A stretch of 64,000 bases of DNA, from the NCBI RefSeq assembly GCF_014287875.1, contig NZ_JACOPN010000003.1:307452-371451 (forward strand). The letters are read 5' to 3'. Below, piece by piece: positions 8,006-15,347 of the stretch. The notes under the pieces were generated by a model that saw only the letters and a program-made list of their open reading frames with translations, did no database searches and was not told the DNA's origin. This DNA is from Flintibacter faecis (GTDB lineage Bacteria > Bacillota > Clostridia > Oscillospirales > Oscillospiraceae). The stretch's first letter is position 1, and each line of letters starts with the position of its first letter. A program made the translations under genes and the position numbers.

Positions 8006-8497
8006 TCAGCGCTGTTTCTGACCAATCAGGCCAGAGCAGATACTGCCGCTGATTTCCACGCCGCACCGCTTCTGCAAAAAGCCCTCCAGAAAGCGGAGCG
8101 CAATCATGGCCAAGGCTGCATCGTCCACGCTGGGGCCCACAGGCTCAACTTTAGCCTGCTGCGTAAGAGGATGGATACCGAGAGATTTCATAAGTGCCAT
8201 ATCTACCTGCTCCATTTCCCCGTCCGTCAAATGGCCTTTATAGTCACCGAGCCGGCTGACATCCACAGAGGTGATCTGCTCACAGAGGGCCGTAGAGCGC
8301 CGACCAATGCTTTCGATCCGCACATGCGTCGGCATGGGCTTTTTGTACTGGCAGGTCAGGTACACGACCTCAACCACAGGACTGTGCTCATTGCACTCGG
8401 GATTGGATACGATAATGGCGGGCCTTCCGGACCGCTGCTCGGAGCCGATGGTCTCGCTACGGTTCACATAGAATACATCGCCACGGTTGATTCCCAT
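8006..8497 (-). CDS. MazF/PemK-like toxin-family protein with C-terminal extension
   Basis: The start at 8497 follows AAGGAAG. Residues 1-110 carry the MazF signature: RGDVFYVN, IGSEQRSGRPAIIVSN and PMPTHVRI, the fold of mRNA-cutting endoribonucleases. Typical MazF proteins are near 110-120 residues; this one has about 50 more at the C-terminus. No MazE-like antitoxin gene flanks it: the neighbours are a deoxyribosyltransferase-like protein and a Cys-rich protein. It may therefore be a housekeeping ribonuclease of the element rather than an addiction toxin. Confidence 0.75.
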   Translation of the reverse strand: MGINRGDVFYVNRSETIGSEQRSGRPAIIVSNPECNEHSPVVEVVYLTCQYKKPMPTHVRIESIGRRSTALCEQITSVDVSRLGDYKGHLTDGEMEQVDMALMKSLGIHPLTQQAKVEPVGPSVDDAALAMIALRFLEGFLQKRCGVEISGSICSGLIGQKQR

Positions 8498-8519
8498 AAA
8501 CAAGTCTTCCTTTCTATCA

Positions 8520-9152
8520 TCACGAATTTCTGCCTTGCTCGAAGGCATAGAAGTCTTCATCGCATTTGAAGCACTGGTAAGCATACCCGGAGATGTCGCT
8601 CGGAAACAGTGGATCTCCGCAGCGAAAGCAGGTACCGACACTCTTTCGGAACACCATATCTTCCATCTCGTCTTCGGTTACACCATGCTCACGCAGGTAC
8701 ACCTTTGCCGCTTCAACACCTGCAAAGTAGATCACTTCATCCGCATCATTCTTCAGGTATTCGAGTCCATTCAGGGATATCCCGTTGATGTACCGGCCAA
8801 CAATGACAGGATCGGATGAACCATCTGACAACTGCGTTTGCCGATTGAGAATGGGGATCCCCAATTCCCGCGCTCTTCGGATTTCCTCCTTCATGCCACT
8901 ACTGATGCGGTCGCCATAGATGACCAAGCGATCACACAGGGCAAGCAGGCTTGCGCCAAAAGATAGGGCAAGTGCTCGTTCTTCCGGGTTGGAATCGTCA
9001 AGCAGATAAGGTAAATAAGCGTGCGGGGCAACTGCGCGGCAGCCGAACTCCCGCTCACACATTGCCATATACGTGCGTGCTCTTTGGGCATTCACCATGA
9101 TCTCAGCCCGTGTAGGGGCAGAGAGGGGCGAGCACACATAGGTAAGAGCCAT
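8520..9152 (-). CDS. Nucleoside 2-deoxyribosyltransferase-like protein (DUF7768/DUF4406 type) with zinc ribbon
   Basis: ATG at 9152 has GAAGGAGG upstream. The N-terminal ~120 residues have the Rossmann-like pattern YVCSPLSAPT, CRAVAPHAYLP, ALALSFGASLLALCDRLVIYGDRISSGM split by short loops, typical of phage-borne nucleoside deoxyribosyltransferase-like domains. The C-terminal ~40 residues contain CFRCG and CFKCD, a four-Cys zinc ribbon. A role in nucleotide salvage or in base modification of the element DNA is possible but not shown. Confidence 0.7.
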   Translation of the reverse strand: MALTYVCSPLSAPTRAEIMVNAQRARTYMAMCEREFGCRAVAPHAYLPYLLDDSNPEERALALSFGASLLALCDRLVIYGDRISSGMKEEIRRARELGIPILNRQTQLSDGSSDPVIVGRYINGISLNGLEYLKNDADEVIYFAGVEAAKVYLREHGVTEDEMEDMVFRKSVGTCFRCGDPLFPSDISGYAYQCFKCDEDFYAFEQGRNS

Positions 9153-9236
9153 TCTAAACAACCTCCTTCATACATAATGCGAAGGCCCGAAGACGAGGTG
9201 CTATTGCAACTCTCGTCTCCGGGTCTTCTCCAAAAA

Positions 9237-10253
9237 TCAGATATGGCAATCGACGATGGCAAGGAAGTCATCATCTTTCGCCTCATTCATGAGCTTTTGG
9301 ATCTCATCGTTCCAGGCTCGCTCGTCCTTGTCGTTGCTGGAGATCCCAAACCAGCCCATATCACCGGAGCCGATCCAATCTCCATTGCGATCAACAAATG
9401 CATAGGTATGGCACATGTATCGATCCAGATCGGTAGCGCCTTTCCGCGCCTTATACTCATCCAGAGTTTCACCTTTCAGATACAGCATTTCGCCCCAGGC
9501 TGAAATGCCCTCATCAAGGATCCTGCACAGAGGTCCGAAATCGGTAATGTCTTTGGTCTCAAATGCTTTTACACACTTCTGATACCGTTTCTCGACCGTA
9601 TCGACAGCGATCTTACGCATGACATCCCAACAGATATCCTTTTTGCGCGCGGCATCGGCATACTGATACCCCTCAGGAGGAGTGGCAGATTCGCCATCAT
9701 CGTCTTTCGCAGAAGGAATGCAGTCCTGCAGCCCTGCCGGAACTAAGAATCGATTTGGGAATCTACCGCCGATCTGCCACCAGTCCCATTTCGCGTTGGG
9801 GTTGCAAGTGTAGCCCCAACGTCCATCTGAAGCCTTCACAAAGCCGCGATGTTCATCACAATAAGCCTCGAATGAGGGATACCACGATTTGACGGGGTAA
9901 TCAGTCACCAACTCCAGTGCTTTGGACTCCTCCGTCTGGAGTTTGCTCTTTCGATCCCGGTTCGGGCCGAACGCATAGATCCTGTCCTCCTCAATGAAGA
10001 AGGACTTGTTGAAAGCATCATCGTAAATGGAGTGGATGCTGCCATCCGGGAACCGGACGACACGCATGGTGTCATTCTCAAAGTCGGCTTTTGCCTCTTC
10101 CGTGCGATCTTCGAATTCGCGGTACTTCTCTTCCTCTGTCTGTTCATCGAAGGGTGCCAGAACAGGAACCAGGTGGTCTTCCAGATTATTGGCATGGATG
10201 TTGTTGACAACGCCATCGTCAGGAACAATAACACAAACAGAAAAATGACTCAT
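9237..10253 (-). CDS. Phage/element-associated hypothetical protein (MSHFSVCVIVP type)
   Basis: A 338-residue soluble protein. The opening MSHFSVCVIVP and the later KWDWWQIGGRFPNRF resemble a family I know from phage genomes that start MSHFTV and carry a WDWYQIGGRW motif; no activity is known. AAGGAGAATTGAATT precedes the ATG, and three bases separate it from the sigma-like gene upstream. A weak imperfect stem (9185-9231) lies after the stop, without a T-run. Confidence 0.6.
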   Translation of the reverse strand: MSHFSVCVIVPDDGVVNNIHANNLEDHLVPVLAPFDEQTEEEKYREFEDRTEEAKADFENDTMRVVRFPDGSIHSIYDDAFNKSFFIEEDRIYAFGPNRDRKSKLQTEESKALELVTDYPVKSWYPSFEAYCDEHRGFVKASDGRWGYTCNPNAKWDWWQIGGRFPNRFLVPAGLQDCIPSAKDDDGESATPPEGYQYADAARKKDICWDVMRKIAVDTVEKRYQKCVKAFETKDITDFGPLCRILDEGISAWGEMLYLKGETLDEYKARKGATDLDRYMCHTYAFVDRNGDWIGSGDMGWFGISSNDKDERAWNDEIQKLMNEAKDDDFLAIVDCHI

Positions 10254-10256
10254 AAT

Positions 10257-10739
10257 TCAATTCTCCTTATAATCAGATAGTATTTTGCGGATCCGGGCAA
10301 AGCGCTTTTCAATCGCTTTGCGACCGACTCCGCATAGTTCAGCAATTTCACGATTGGTGTAGCCCTGGTTGCGGAACTGGATCGCCTCAAATTGCTTATA
10401 GGTGAGGTTATCTTCGATCACACGCCAGAGGCCATCATCAATCGGAACAATTTCAGGTGCAGGGATCTCACAATAGAACTCGATTGGGATCTCCTGCAGT
10501 TTTCCGACTTGATCTCGTGCATAGTTCGATAGCTCTGAACGCAGATGGTACCAAACCACCGTGGAGAAGCTGTACTTACGCAGCGCTTCCTCCGATAGGT
10601 AGCGTACCACCACTTTCAGGTACCGATTGGCCAAGAGGTCGTAGTAGTCATCCCCAAGGCTGTGCTTTGCCATGAAGTCAAGAAGGAGTCCATGATGCTC
10701 CTCAGCAAAAGCCTGCTGCTCGGGGGTGAGTGGCTTCAT
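10257..10739 (-). CDS. Sigma-70-like RNA polymerase factor
   Basis: A 160-residue protein with a region-2-like helical part (about 30-75, YYDLLANRYLKVVVRYL, FSTVVWYHLRSEL) and a region-4-like HTH at 110-155 (LTYKQFEAIQFRNQGYTNREIAELCGVGRKAIEKRF, in short pieces LTYKQFEAI and YTNREIAELCGVGRKAIEKR). The size fits small phage or element sigma factors or ArpU/YqaQ-like regulators. With the second sigma-like gene at 22593-23144 it suggests the element programmes its own late transcription. Confidence 0.7.
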   Translation of the reverse strand: MKPLTPEQQAFAEEHHGLLLDFMAKHSLGDDYYDLLANRYLKVVVRYLSEEALRKYSFSTVVWYHLRSELSNYARDQVGKLQEIPIEFYCEIPAPEIVPIDDGLWRVIEDNLTYKQFEAIQFRNQGYTNREIAELCGVGRKAIEKRFARIRKILSDYKEN

Positions 10740-10752
10740 ATCCTTTCACCAC

Positions 10753-10983
10753 CTAACCGCTTATCTTCGCAAGCCCTTCTGCACACTTGTAGTATTCAAG
10801 TGCAGTCAGGATCACCTGCCTCGTTTCTTCCGACCAGCCTCGAATCTGGAATTGTTTACGGACCTCATCCTTATCAACCCGCGTATCGCTCATGTGCTCA
10901 ATGCTGCTTTCAAAAAGCTCTACGAACTCCTCAGCTCTATTGATTTGCGGGAGAAAAACATGATTATACTCTTGGGCCGTCAT
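10753..10983 (-). CDS. Hypothetical protein, 76 aa
   Basis: A short helical, charged protein. AGGAGG precedes its ATG, overlapping the stop region of the 58-residue gene upstream, so the packing supports translation. It lies immediately before the sigma-like gene and could be a regulator of it, but nothing in the sequence proves that. Confidence 0.55.
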   Translation of the reverse strand: MTAQEYNHVFLPQINRAEEFVELFESSIEHMSDTRVDKDEVRKQFQIRGWSEETRQVILTALEYYKCAEGLAKISG

Positions 10984-10997
10984 GTTCCATTTGCCTC

Positions 10998-11174
10998 CTA
11001 TTCATCCGTGTCATCTTCTTCGTCATCGGAGAAACGGTTGAAGATTTCATCATATGCACTATTAACAGAGCAAAATTCGCAGCCATCAGATTCACAGTGC
11101 CCTTTGTTGATTTCTTGTCTACAGTACTTACTGAAGAGTTCGCGAAACGCTTGCATTTCTTGTTTATTCATCAT
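10998..11174 (-). CDS. Small acidic Cys-containing protein, 58 aa
   Basis: Two adjacent ATGs (11174, 11171) follow AGAAAAGGAG. The protein has a helical N-terminus (QEMQAFRELFSKYC), a cluster HCESDGCEFC that could bind one metal ion with Cys20, and an acidic tail DDEEDDTDE. It fits exactly between its neighbours with normal operon spacing. Confidence 0.6.
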   Translation of the reverse strand: MMNKQEMQAFRELFSKYCRQEINKGHCESDGCEFCSVNSAYDEIFNRFSDDEEDDTDE

Positions 11175-11191
11175 CAGATACTCCTTTTCTT

Positions 11192-11725
11192 TCAGGCTGG
11201 CTTCTCCAGAACAGCTTGGATCCCGACCAACTCGTCATACTTGCCACGGTCGATTGGCCGGAACTGCTGCTCGCGAATGAAGAAGTACAGGCGTACCGTC
11301 ATCACGAGATACTCCACGAGATCAACGTAGAATGCCATCAAATTCGTGTAGTCGTAATCCGGAGTAAAGCGATCCATAGCAAGCTGATAATCGACCCAGT
11401 AGGGATTACTCTCCTGGTAATAGGAGCAGTTGCACGCAGCGTCCTTCGGCTGCTCTCCAAGCACATCATCCGAAAACCAAGCGGATGTGGAATTGACAAC
11501 CATCGCAAATACCTGCTCCTCTGTCTGCCGGCACATGAAACCCGGCAAAGCGGATATCATGACTAGGAGTTTTCGGAGCGTTGTTACGCGGCACTCGAGT
11601 TCTTTGAAGAGCCAATAGTAGCGGGAATCCGCCTGATTGAAAGACTTGGAAAGAGCAAGGGACAATCGCTGCTCATAGTGCCTTTGAAGGTGATGGAGTA
11701 GATCGACTCCAAAGTAGAAATCCAT
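11192..11725 (-). CDS. Hypothetical protein, 177 aa
   Basis: Mostly helical, aromatic-rich, with a CNCSYY cluster near residue 98 and no signal peptide. CTGGAGGTGCAGTAGG precedes the ATG and the upstream stop is two bases away. No family recognised. Confidence 0.55.
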   Translation of the reverse strand: MDFYFGVDLLHHLQRHYEQRLSLALSKSFNQADSRYYWLFKELECRVTTLRKLLVMISALPGFMCRQTEEQVFAMVVNSTSAWFSDDVLGEQPKDAACNCSYYQESNPYWVDYQLAMDRFTPDYDYTNLMAFYVDLVEYLVMTVRLYFFIREQQFRPIDRGKYDELVGIQAVLEKPA

Positions 11726-11726
11726 C

Positions 11727-12179
11727 CTACTGCACCTCCAGCTTCACGTCTGGGAGCAGGTCGTTTGTAAGCTGCTCCCTCGTGATCCCGAACACGCGAG
11801 TAAAAAGATCCATATATCGCTCTTGAGCCGGCGGGATCAGCATGTTGTTGGGCGAAACGATCGCCCACAGCGCAAGTTCCTCCTCTGGAAGAGAGAAGGG
11901 ATCCTCGCGCCAAGTACCGTGAGAGTAATCAGGCTTCGGTGGTTCAGATGCGTGCTTCACTTCACTTGCGGTCTTTGCTTTCAGAATCAGCTTGAGCTTT
12001 TTATCAAAAATGACATCAAGAAGATCCTCGCGAATTCCGTGCTTTTCATACTGGCACATCAGGCCTTTGACCTGCTGGAAAGCATACAGTTTGGCCTCCA
12101 GCAACGCTTTCGGCTGCTGCGGATCGGCAAGCAATTCACCGATAGCTAAAACAAGTGAAAAGTCCCAATTTGAGATCAT
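11727..12179 (-). CDS. Hypothetical protein, 150 aa
   Basis: A soluble protein with an N-terminal helical half (LVLAIGELLADPQQPKALL) and a Pro-rich linker near residue 80. GAGGAGG precedes the ATG. It directly follows a very stable hairpin (12203-12230) that separates it from the DUF4241-like gene, so its expression may differ from that gene. Confidence 0.55.
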   Translation of the reverse strand: MISNWDFSLVLAIGELLADPQQPKALLEAKLYAFQQVKGLMCQYEKHGIREDLLDVIFDKKLKLILKAKTASEVKHASEPPKPDYSHGTWREDPFSLPEEELALWAIVSPNNMLIPPAQERYMDLFTRVFGITREQLTNDLLPDVKLEVQ

Positions 12180-12202
12180 GGCTTATGCACCTCCTCTACG
12201 GG

Positions 12203-12230
12203 GCAGGGGAGTGCCGAAGCACTCCCCTGC
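12203..12230 (-). other. Perfect 12-bp hairpin with UUCG tetraloop between two genes
   Basis: On the minus strand GCAGGGGAGTGC, loop TTCG, GCACTCCCCTGC. C(UUCG)G is an exceptionally stable loop. A T-run precedes rather than follows it in the transcribed direction, so it is not a standard terminator for the leftward operon. On the plus strand it is followed by six A. An mRNA stabiliser or processing site is a reasonable reading. Confidence 0.6.
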
Positions 12231-12246
12231 AAAAAACGTTATTTCC

Positions 12247-12801
12247 TCAAATAAACACAATGAACGCAAAGTCAATTACCCCATTCTCATCAGCGTGTGT
12301 ATAGCAGGTATAGCCGCCATCGCCGAAACCGGACGATGAGACCGCACCATAAGGCAACACGCCGGCTGACATCTTGCTGAGTGTGATGTCGCACACATGG
12401 CGATACCAGAGATCACCAATAGCGAAACCCGGTGCAGGCAGTTCCTCAAAAACCGTATCGTTCTGATAGAACGCATCATCAAAGAACCCTGCCTGTCCGG
12501 AATCAACGCCGACCTCAAATGACTGCTCGACACATTTGCACGCCACTTTGCGCACTTTGCCTAAGCGGATCACATTGAAATCTGGACCAGTATCCTTATG
12601 ACGGACGGCAAGGACGGCACAGCGTGTGCCCCATTCGCCTTCATCCGTCTTCAGGACGCCTGCCTCCCAAGTCCCGAGTTTGCAATGGTCAACGGTGCCA
12701 CAGCACCAGACATCACGCTCGTAACAGGGGTCGCTGACACGCATGACTGGAGAAGTCATCTCAAACTCGCCAAGGTCGATAAACTCGCAATTCCGTTTCA
12801 T
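12247..12801 (-). CDS. DUF4241-like protein
   Basis: A 184-residue protein with the pattern VSDPCYE near the start, FEVGVDSGQAGFFDD in the middle and SGFGDGGYTCYTHADENG at the end, as I recall for DUF4241 proteins. TAAGGAGGTGCAGTAGGC precedes the ATG. The family has no known activity; it is scattered among bacteria and mobile elements. Confidence 0.65.
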   Translation of the reverse strand: MKRNCEFIDLGEFEMTSPVMRVSDPCYERDVWCCGTVDHCKLGTWEAGVLKTDEGEWGTRCAVLAVRHKDTGPDFNVIRLGKVRKVACKCVEQSFEVGVDSGQAGFFDDAFYQNDTVFEELPAPGFAIGDLWYRHVCDITLSKMSAGVLPYGAVSSSGFGDGGYTCYTHADENGVIDFAFIVFI

Positions 12802-12816
12802 GCCTACTGCACCTCC

Positions 12817-13464
12817 TTACTGCTGCGCCGCCGCGCGCTGCTCACTCAGCAGCTTTCTGGCGTCGCGAATCAGCTTCGGGCCGTAAGTCAACTCCCACGA
12901 CTCAATGAATCGTGTCGTGCGGTAGACAAGATTGAAGAAGTCCAGATCGTTGATGTTGACATACACAGAGCGCTGCTTTTTGTAGGTGCCCGACTTGATA
13001 TGGGTGCCTCCCGTCGCAGTTTTCTCTTTGACAGCGCGGCCGTTTTCCACGATGACGCACCAAGGATAATTCCTGGGCTTTCCATCGGTTCCAACCGACG
13101 CGCGCTTGACCGAGAGCTTTGTCACTGTACTCAGCCCATGCTCGTCCGGCTCACCGAAGATCTTATCTTCCGTGAAGTCGAAGCGATCCAGATCGTTCTG
13201 CATTCTGCTGAGAACGAAGGGGAAAAATCCAGGGGAAAGATTCGCTGTGACACGAACGGTTTTGTCGCCAGTACCGTTGGAGTAATCCTGCAGCACAACA
13301 CCAATGCAAGAGTAGGCACGGATACCATCCGCCTGCTCCTCGCCCTGGGCATGCATATGAGCATAGTACTCGATCGGTGCCGGCTTGAGCTTGTCCGTAA
13401 ACTCGCAGAGCTTCTTGTTGGTCATGTAGATCGCGATCTGGTTTTGAATGCGATTATCTTCCAT
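12817..13464 (-). CDS. Hypothetical protein, 215 aa
   Basis: A mixed alpha/beta soluble protein with no Cys cluster or nucleotide motif. It begins IQNQIAIYMTNKKLCEF and has a Lys/Thr-rich stretch around 150-170. Spacing to both neighbours is below 20 bases. No family recognised; such proteins recur in large Firmicute elements. Confidence 0.55.
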   Translation of the reverse strand: MEDNRIQNQIAIYMTNKKLCEFTDKLKPAPIEYYAHMHAQGEEQADGIRAYSCIGVVLQDYSNGTGDKTVRVTANLSPGFFPFVLSRMQNDLDRFDFTEDKIFGEPDEHGLSTVTKLSVKRASVGTDGKPRNYPWCVIVENGRAVKEKTATGGTHIKSGTYKKQRSVYVNINDLDFFNLVYRTTRFIESWELTYGPKLIRDARKLLSEQRAAAQQ

Positions 13465-13466
13465 TT

Positions 13467-14072
13467 TCAGGTATCCTCACTTTCTTCACATGCGTAGAAT
13501 TCATCCACATAGGTTGCGTCCGGAATGAATTCCTCAGAAGTCACTTTGTCGCCATCCACCGTGATCGTGTAGTAGGACATGCCGCCCTCGACCACAGCGA
13601 ACATCTTGCCATCGAGGTGATAGCCAAGCTTCGAGAGCCACTCAGCAATGCACCCGATCCAATCCGTGATGTAGTAGGCCTTTTCAGCCTCATTCCACCC
13701 AAGATAGGAGTGTCCGTTGTCAGGATCGTTCCGAAGCTCCAGATCACAATAAAGGCTCGGACAGGGGCCGGGCGTCATATTCATGTCACGCTCATCTGTG
13801 AGCCCTTCCGCATAGCGTTCGTGCAAACAGATGCGGCGCGTGAGATCCCTCGTATGGATGGGCAGGAAGAATGCACCATCCTCTCCAAAATCTCCATCGC
13901 CAAACAGCGTGACTGCTTTGCGCTCTTCCAATGTTGGGAAAAGGGCTTCCAGTATTTTGACATCCCGCTTCATATGCCGGATGCCGAGAAACTGACGAAA
14001 TCTTCCCGCCAACGGGTCTTTCAGACAAGGGGTAATGCGGATGGCACCTGTAAAATCGGTATAGGTTCCCAT
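13467..14072 (-). CDS. Hypothetical protein, 201 aa
   Basis: The start MGTYTDFTGAIRITPCL is reminiscent of phage-encoded proteins that begin with a short beta hairpin followed by an RHMKRD segment; no function is known. AGAGGAGC precedes the ATG. Acidic C-terminus (ACEESEDT). Gaps of two and 18 bases to its neighbours place it in the operon. Confidence 0.55.
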   Translation of the reverse strand: MGTYTDFTGAIRITPCLKDPLAGRFRQFLGIRHMKRDVKILEALFPTLEERKAVTLFGDGDFGEDGAFFLPIHTRDLTRRICLHERYAEGLTDERDMNMTPGPCPSLYCDLELRNDPDNGHSYLGWNEAEKAYYITDWIGCIAEWLSKLGYHLDGKMFAVVEGGMSYYTITVDGDKVTSEEFIPDATYVDEFYACEESEDT

Positions 14073-14090
14073 AATGCGCTGCTCCTCTTC

Positions 14091-14567
14091 TCAAAAGTGA
14101 TAGTCGAGTGTCCCACCAAAATAAAAGGACCCGCTGAGATCAGTCTCGCGAATCCATTCATCCAGTGTTTTCAATTCATCTTGGTAGTAGATGTAGAAAC
14201 TGAACTTATCCTGGTAGGCTTCATTCAGCTTATACATGGCCATGCCAATGTCGTAAGGGGTCTCAGCACAGAAGGCTTCGATTGAGATGCCTGTCAGCTC
14301 TCTCGCTTTATCCAGGAAGGCGTAGTACTGTCTGTGGAAGTACTTCTTCTTGGCATTCGGCTTGAACGTAAAGCTCTCTCCATCCTCAGCGACATCCACG
14401 ATGTGGGCAACGATTTCCAGGAACCATTTCAGGTCTTCATCCCGGTCCGTTTCCGCATTCGTGTAGTCCGCAATCGAGTGGTAGAACCATTCCGGCACAC
14501 TGCACTCTCCCATACGGTCATCAGGTAAAATGGGCGCATTGCCCAGTTCAATAATTCTACTATGCAT
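14091..14567 (-). CDS. Hypothetical protein, 158 aa
   Basis: The ATG at 14567 follows GAGGAGGAACAA and is preferred over an upstream TTG. The protein is aromatic- and acid-rich (FSFYIYYQDEL, SGSFYFGGTLDYHF), predicted soluble, without known motifs. Confidence 0.55.
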   Translation of the reverse strand: MHSRIIELGNAPILPDDRMGECSVPEWFYHSIADYTNAETDRDEDLKWFLEIVAHIVDVAEDGESFTFKPNAKKKYFHRQYYAFLDKARELTGISIEAFCAETPYDIGMAMYKLNEAYQDKFSFYIYYQDELKTLDEWIRETDLSGSFYFGGTLDYHF

Positions 14568-14577
14568 TTGTTCCTCC

Positions 14578-14976
14578 TCAATCAAATCGGTCGAGATGTG
14601 TGGCTACGAATTCATTTGCGTAGTAGCAAATGAGGTTGACCAGCATTCCCACTGCCAAGTACGACTCCTTGTCCTGCTTCAAGGTCTTGAGCACATAGAC
14701 GCGGGCGCGGCTTTTGAACGGGTCATCCCGCTCTTTGGACCAGTTGCCATACAGGAAGATATCTCCGTAGATACCCTCGCTGCTGCCGTAGGTCACTTCG
14801 CCTACCACATCGAACTCGCACCTGTAGAGCTTGTCGTACTTGCATGTGCTGCAGAGCAGGTCATAGTCCAGCTCACAGATCTTGCTGTACTCTTCATATC
14901 GAGGATCCGTCTTTGCCCGCGTGACCGCCTGCTCAAACATGTCCTTGACAGAAAAGTAGCGCTTCTCATCAGCCAT
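14578..14976 (-). CDS. Hypothetical protein, 132 aa
   Basis: ATG at 14976 lies inside the end of the upstream gene with AAGGGGGTG before it, an overlap of eight bases that suggests translational coupling. The protein carries a CSTCKY pair and a helical C-terminus (YLAVGMLVNLICYYANEF). No family recognised. Confidence 0.55.
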   Translation of the reverse strand: MADEKRYFSVKDMFEQAVTRAKTDPRYEEYSKICELDYDLLCSTCKYDKLYRCEFDVVGEVTYGSSEGIYGDIFLYGNWSKERDDPFKSRARVYVLKTLKQDKESYLAVGMLVNLICYYANEFVATHLDRFD

Positions 14977-15334
14977 CGTCATCACCCCCTTCCTCAGGAT
15001 CTTCTTCCCGTTCGGAAGGCTGCACCTTAGGCCGCCCGGAGGCATCCTTGAAGATACAGTGTGGATTATCACAACGATTGCCGAGGTAGCACGGGAGCAT
15101 GTCTGCTTCCTGATAGAATGGATGGCAGTAATAGCCGATCTGAGCTTCTACCGCGTTGATAGCGCCCTCTACAACATTGGCAATCATCTCATCGTCCCGT
15201 TGAGGAATGGATAACTCGAACTTCCTCGGCGGCGCCGATTTGGCTGTCAGGGCTACGATGAGTTCGTAGGCGGCATTATTGATCACGTCTTTCTTGGTCT
15301 TGCAATACCAGTCGAAATCCACGGGTTTCTTCAC
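14969..15334 (-). CDS. Hypothetical protein, 121 aa, Cys-containing, acidic tail
   Basis: GTG start at 15334 with GGAGG upstream. The C-terminal third has CYLGNRCDNPHC, a possible metal site, and ends in a Glu/Asp/Gly-rich tail (EEDPEEGGDDDG). It sits 13 bases after the VWA gene, so it probably belongs to the same transcript. Confidence 0.55.
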   Translation of the reverse strand: MKKPVDFDWYCKTKKDVINNAAYELIVALTAKSAPPRKFELSIPQRDDEMIANVVEGAINAVEAQIGYYCHPFYQEADMLPCYLGNRCDNPHCIFKDASGRPKVQPSEREEDPEEGGDDDG

Positions 15335-15347
15335 ATTTCTTCCTCCT

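Noticed and set aside
9185..9231. Imperfect stem as a terminator after the 338-residue gene
   Set aside because: Several mismatches and no T-run on either strand.
12598..13497. A 299-residue rightward open frame
   Set aside because: It lies opposite the DUF4241-like gene and its neighbour, which have proper ribosome sites and spacing; no start signal of its own.
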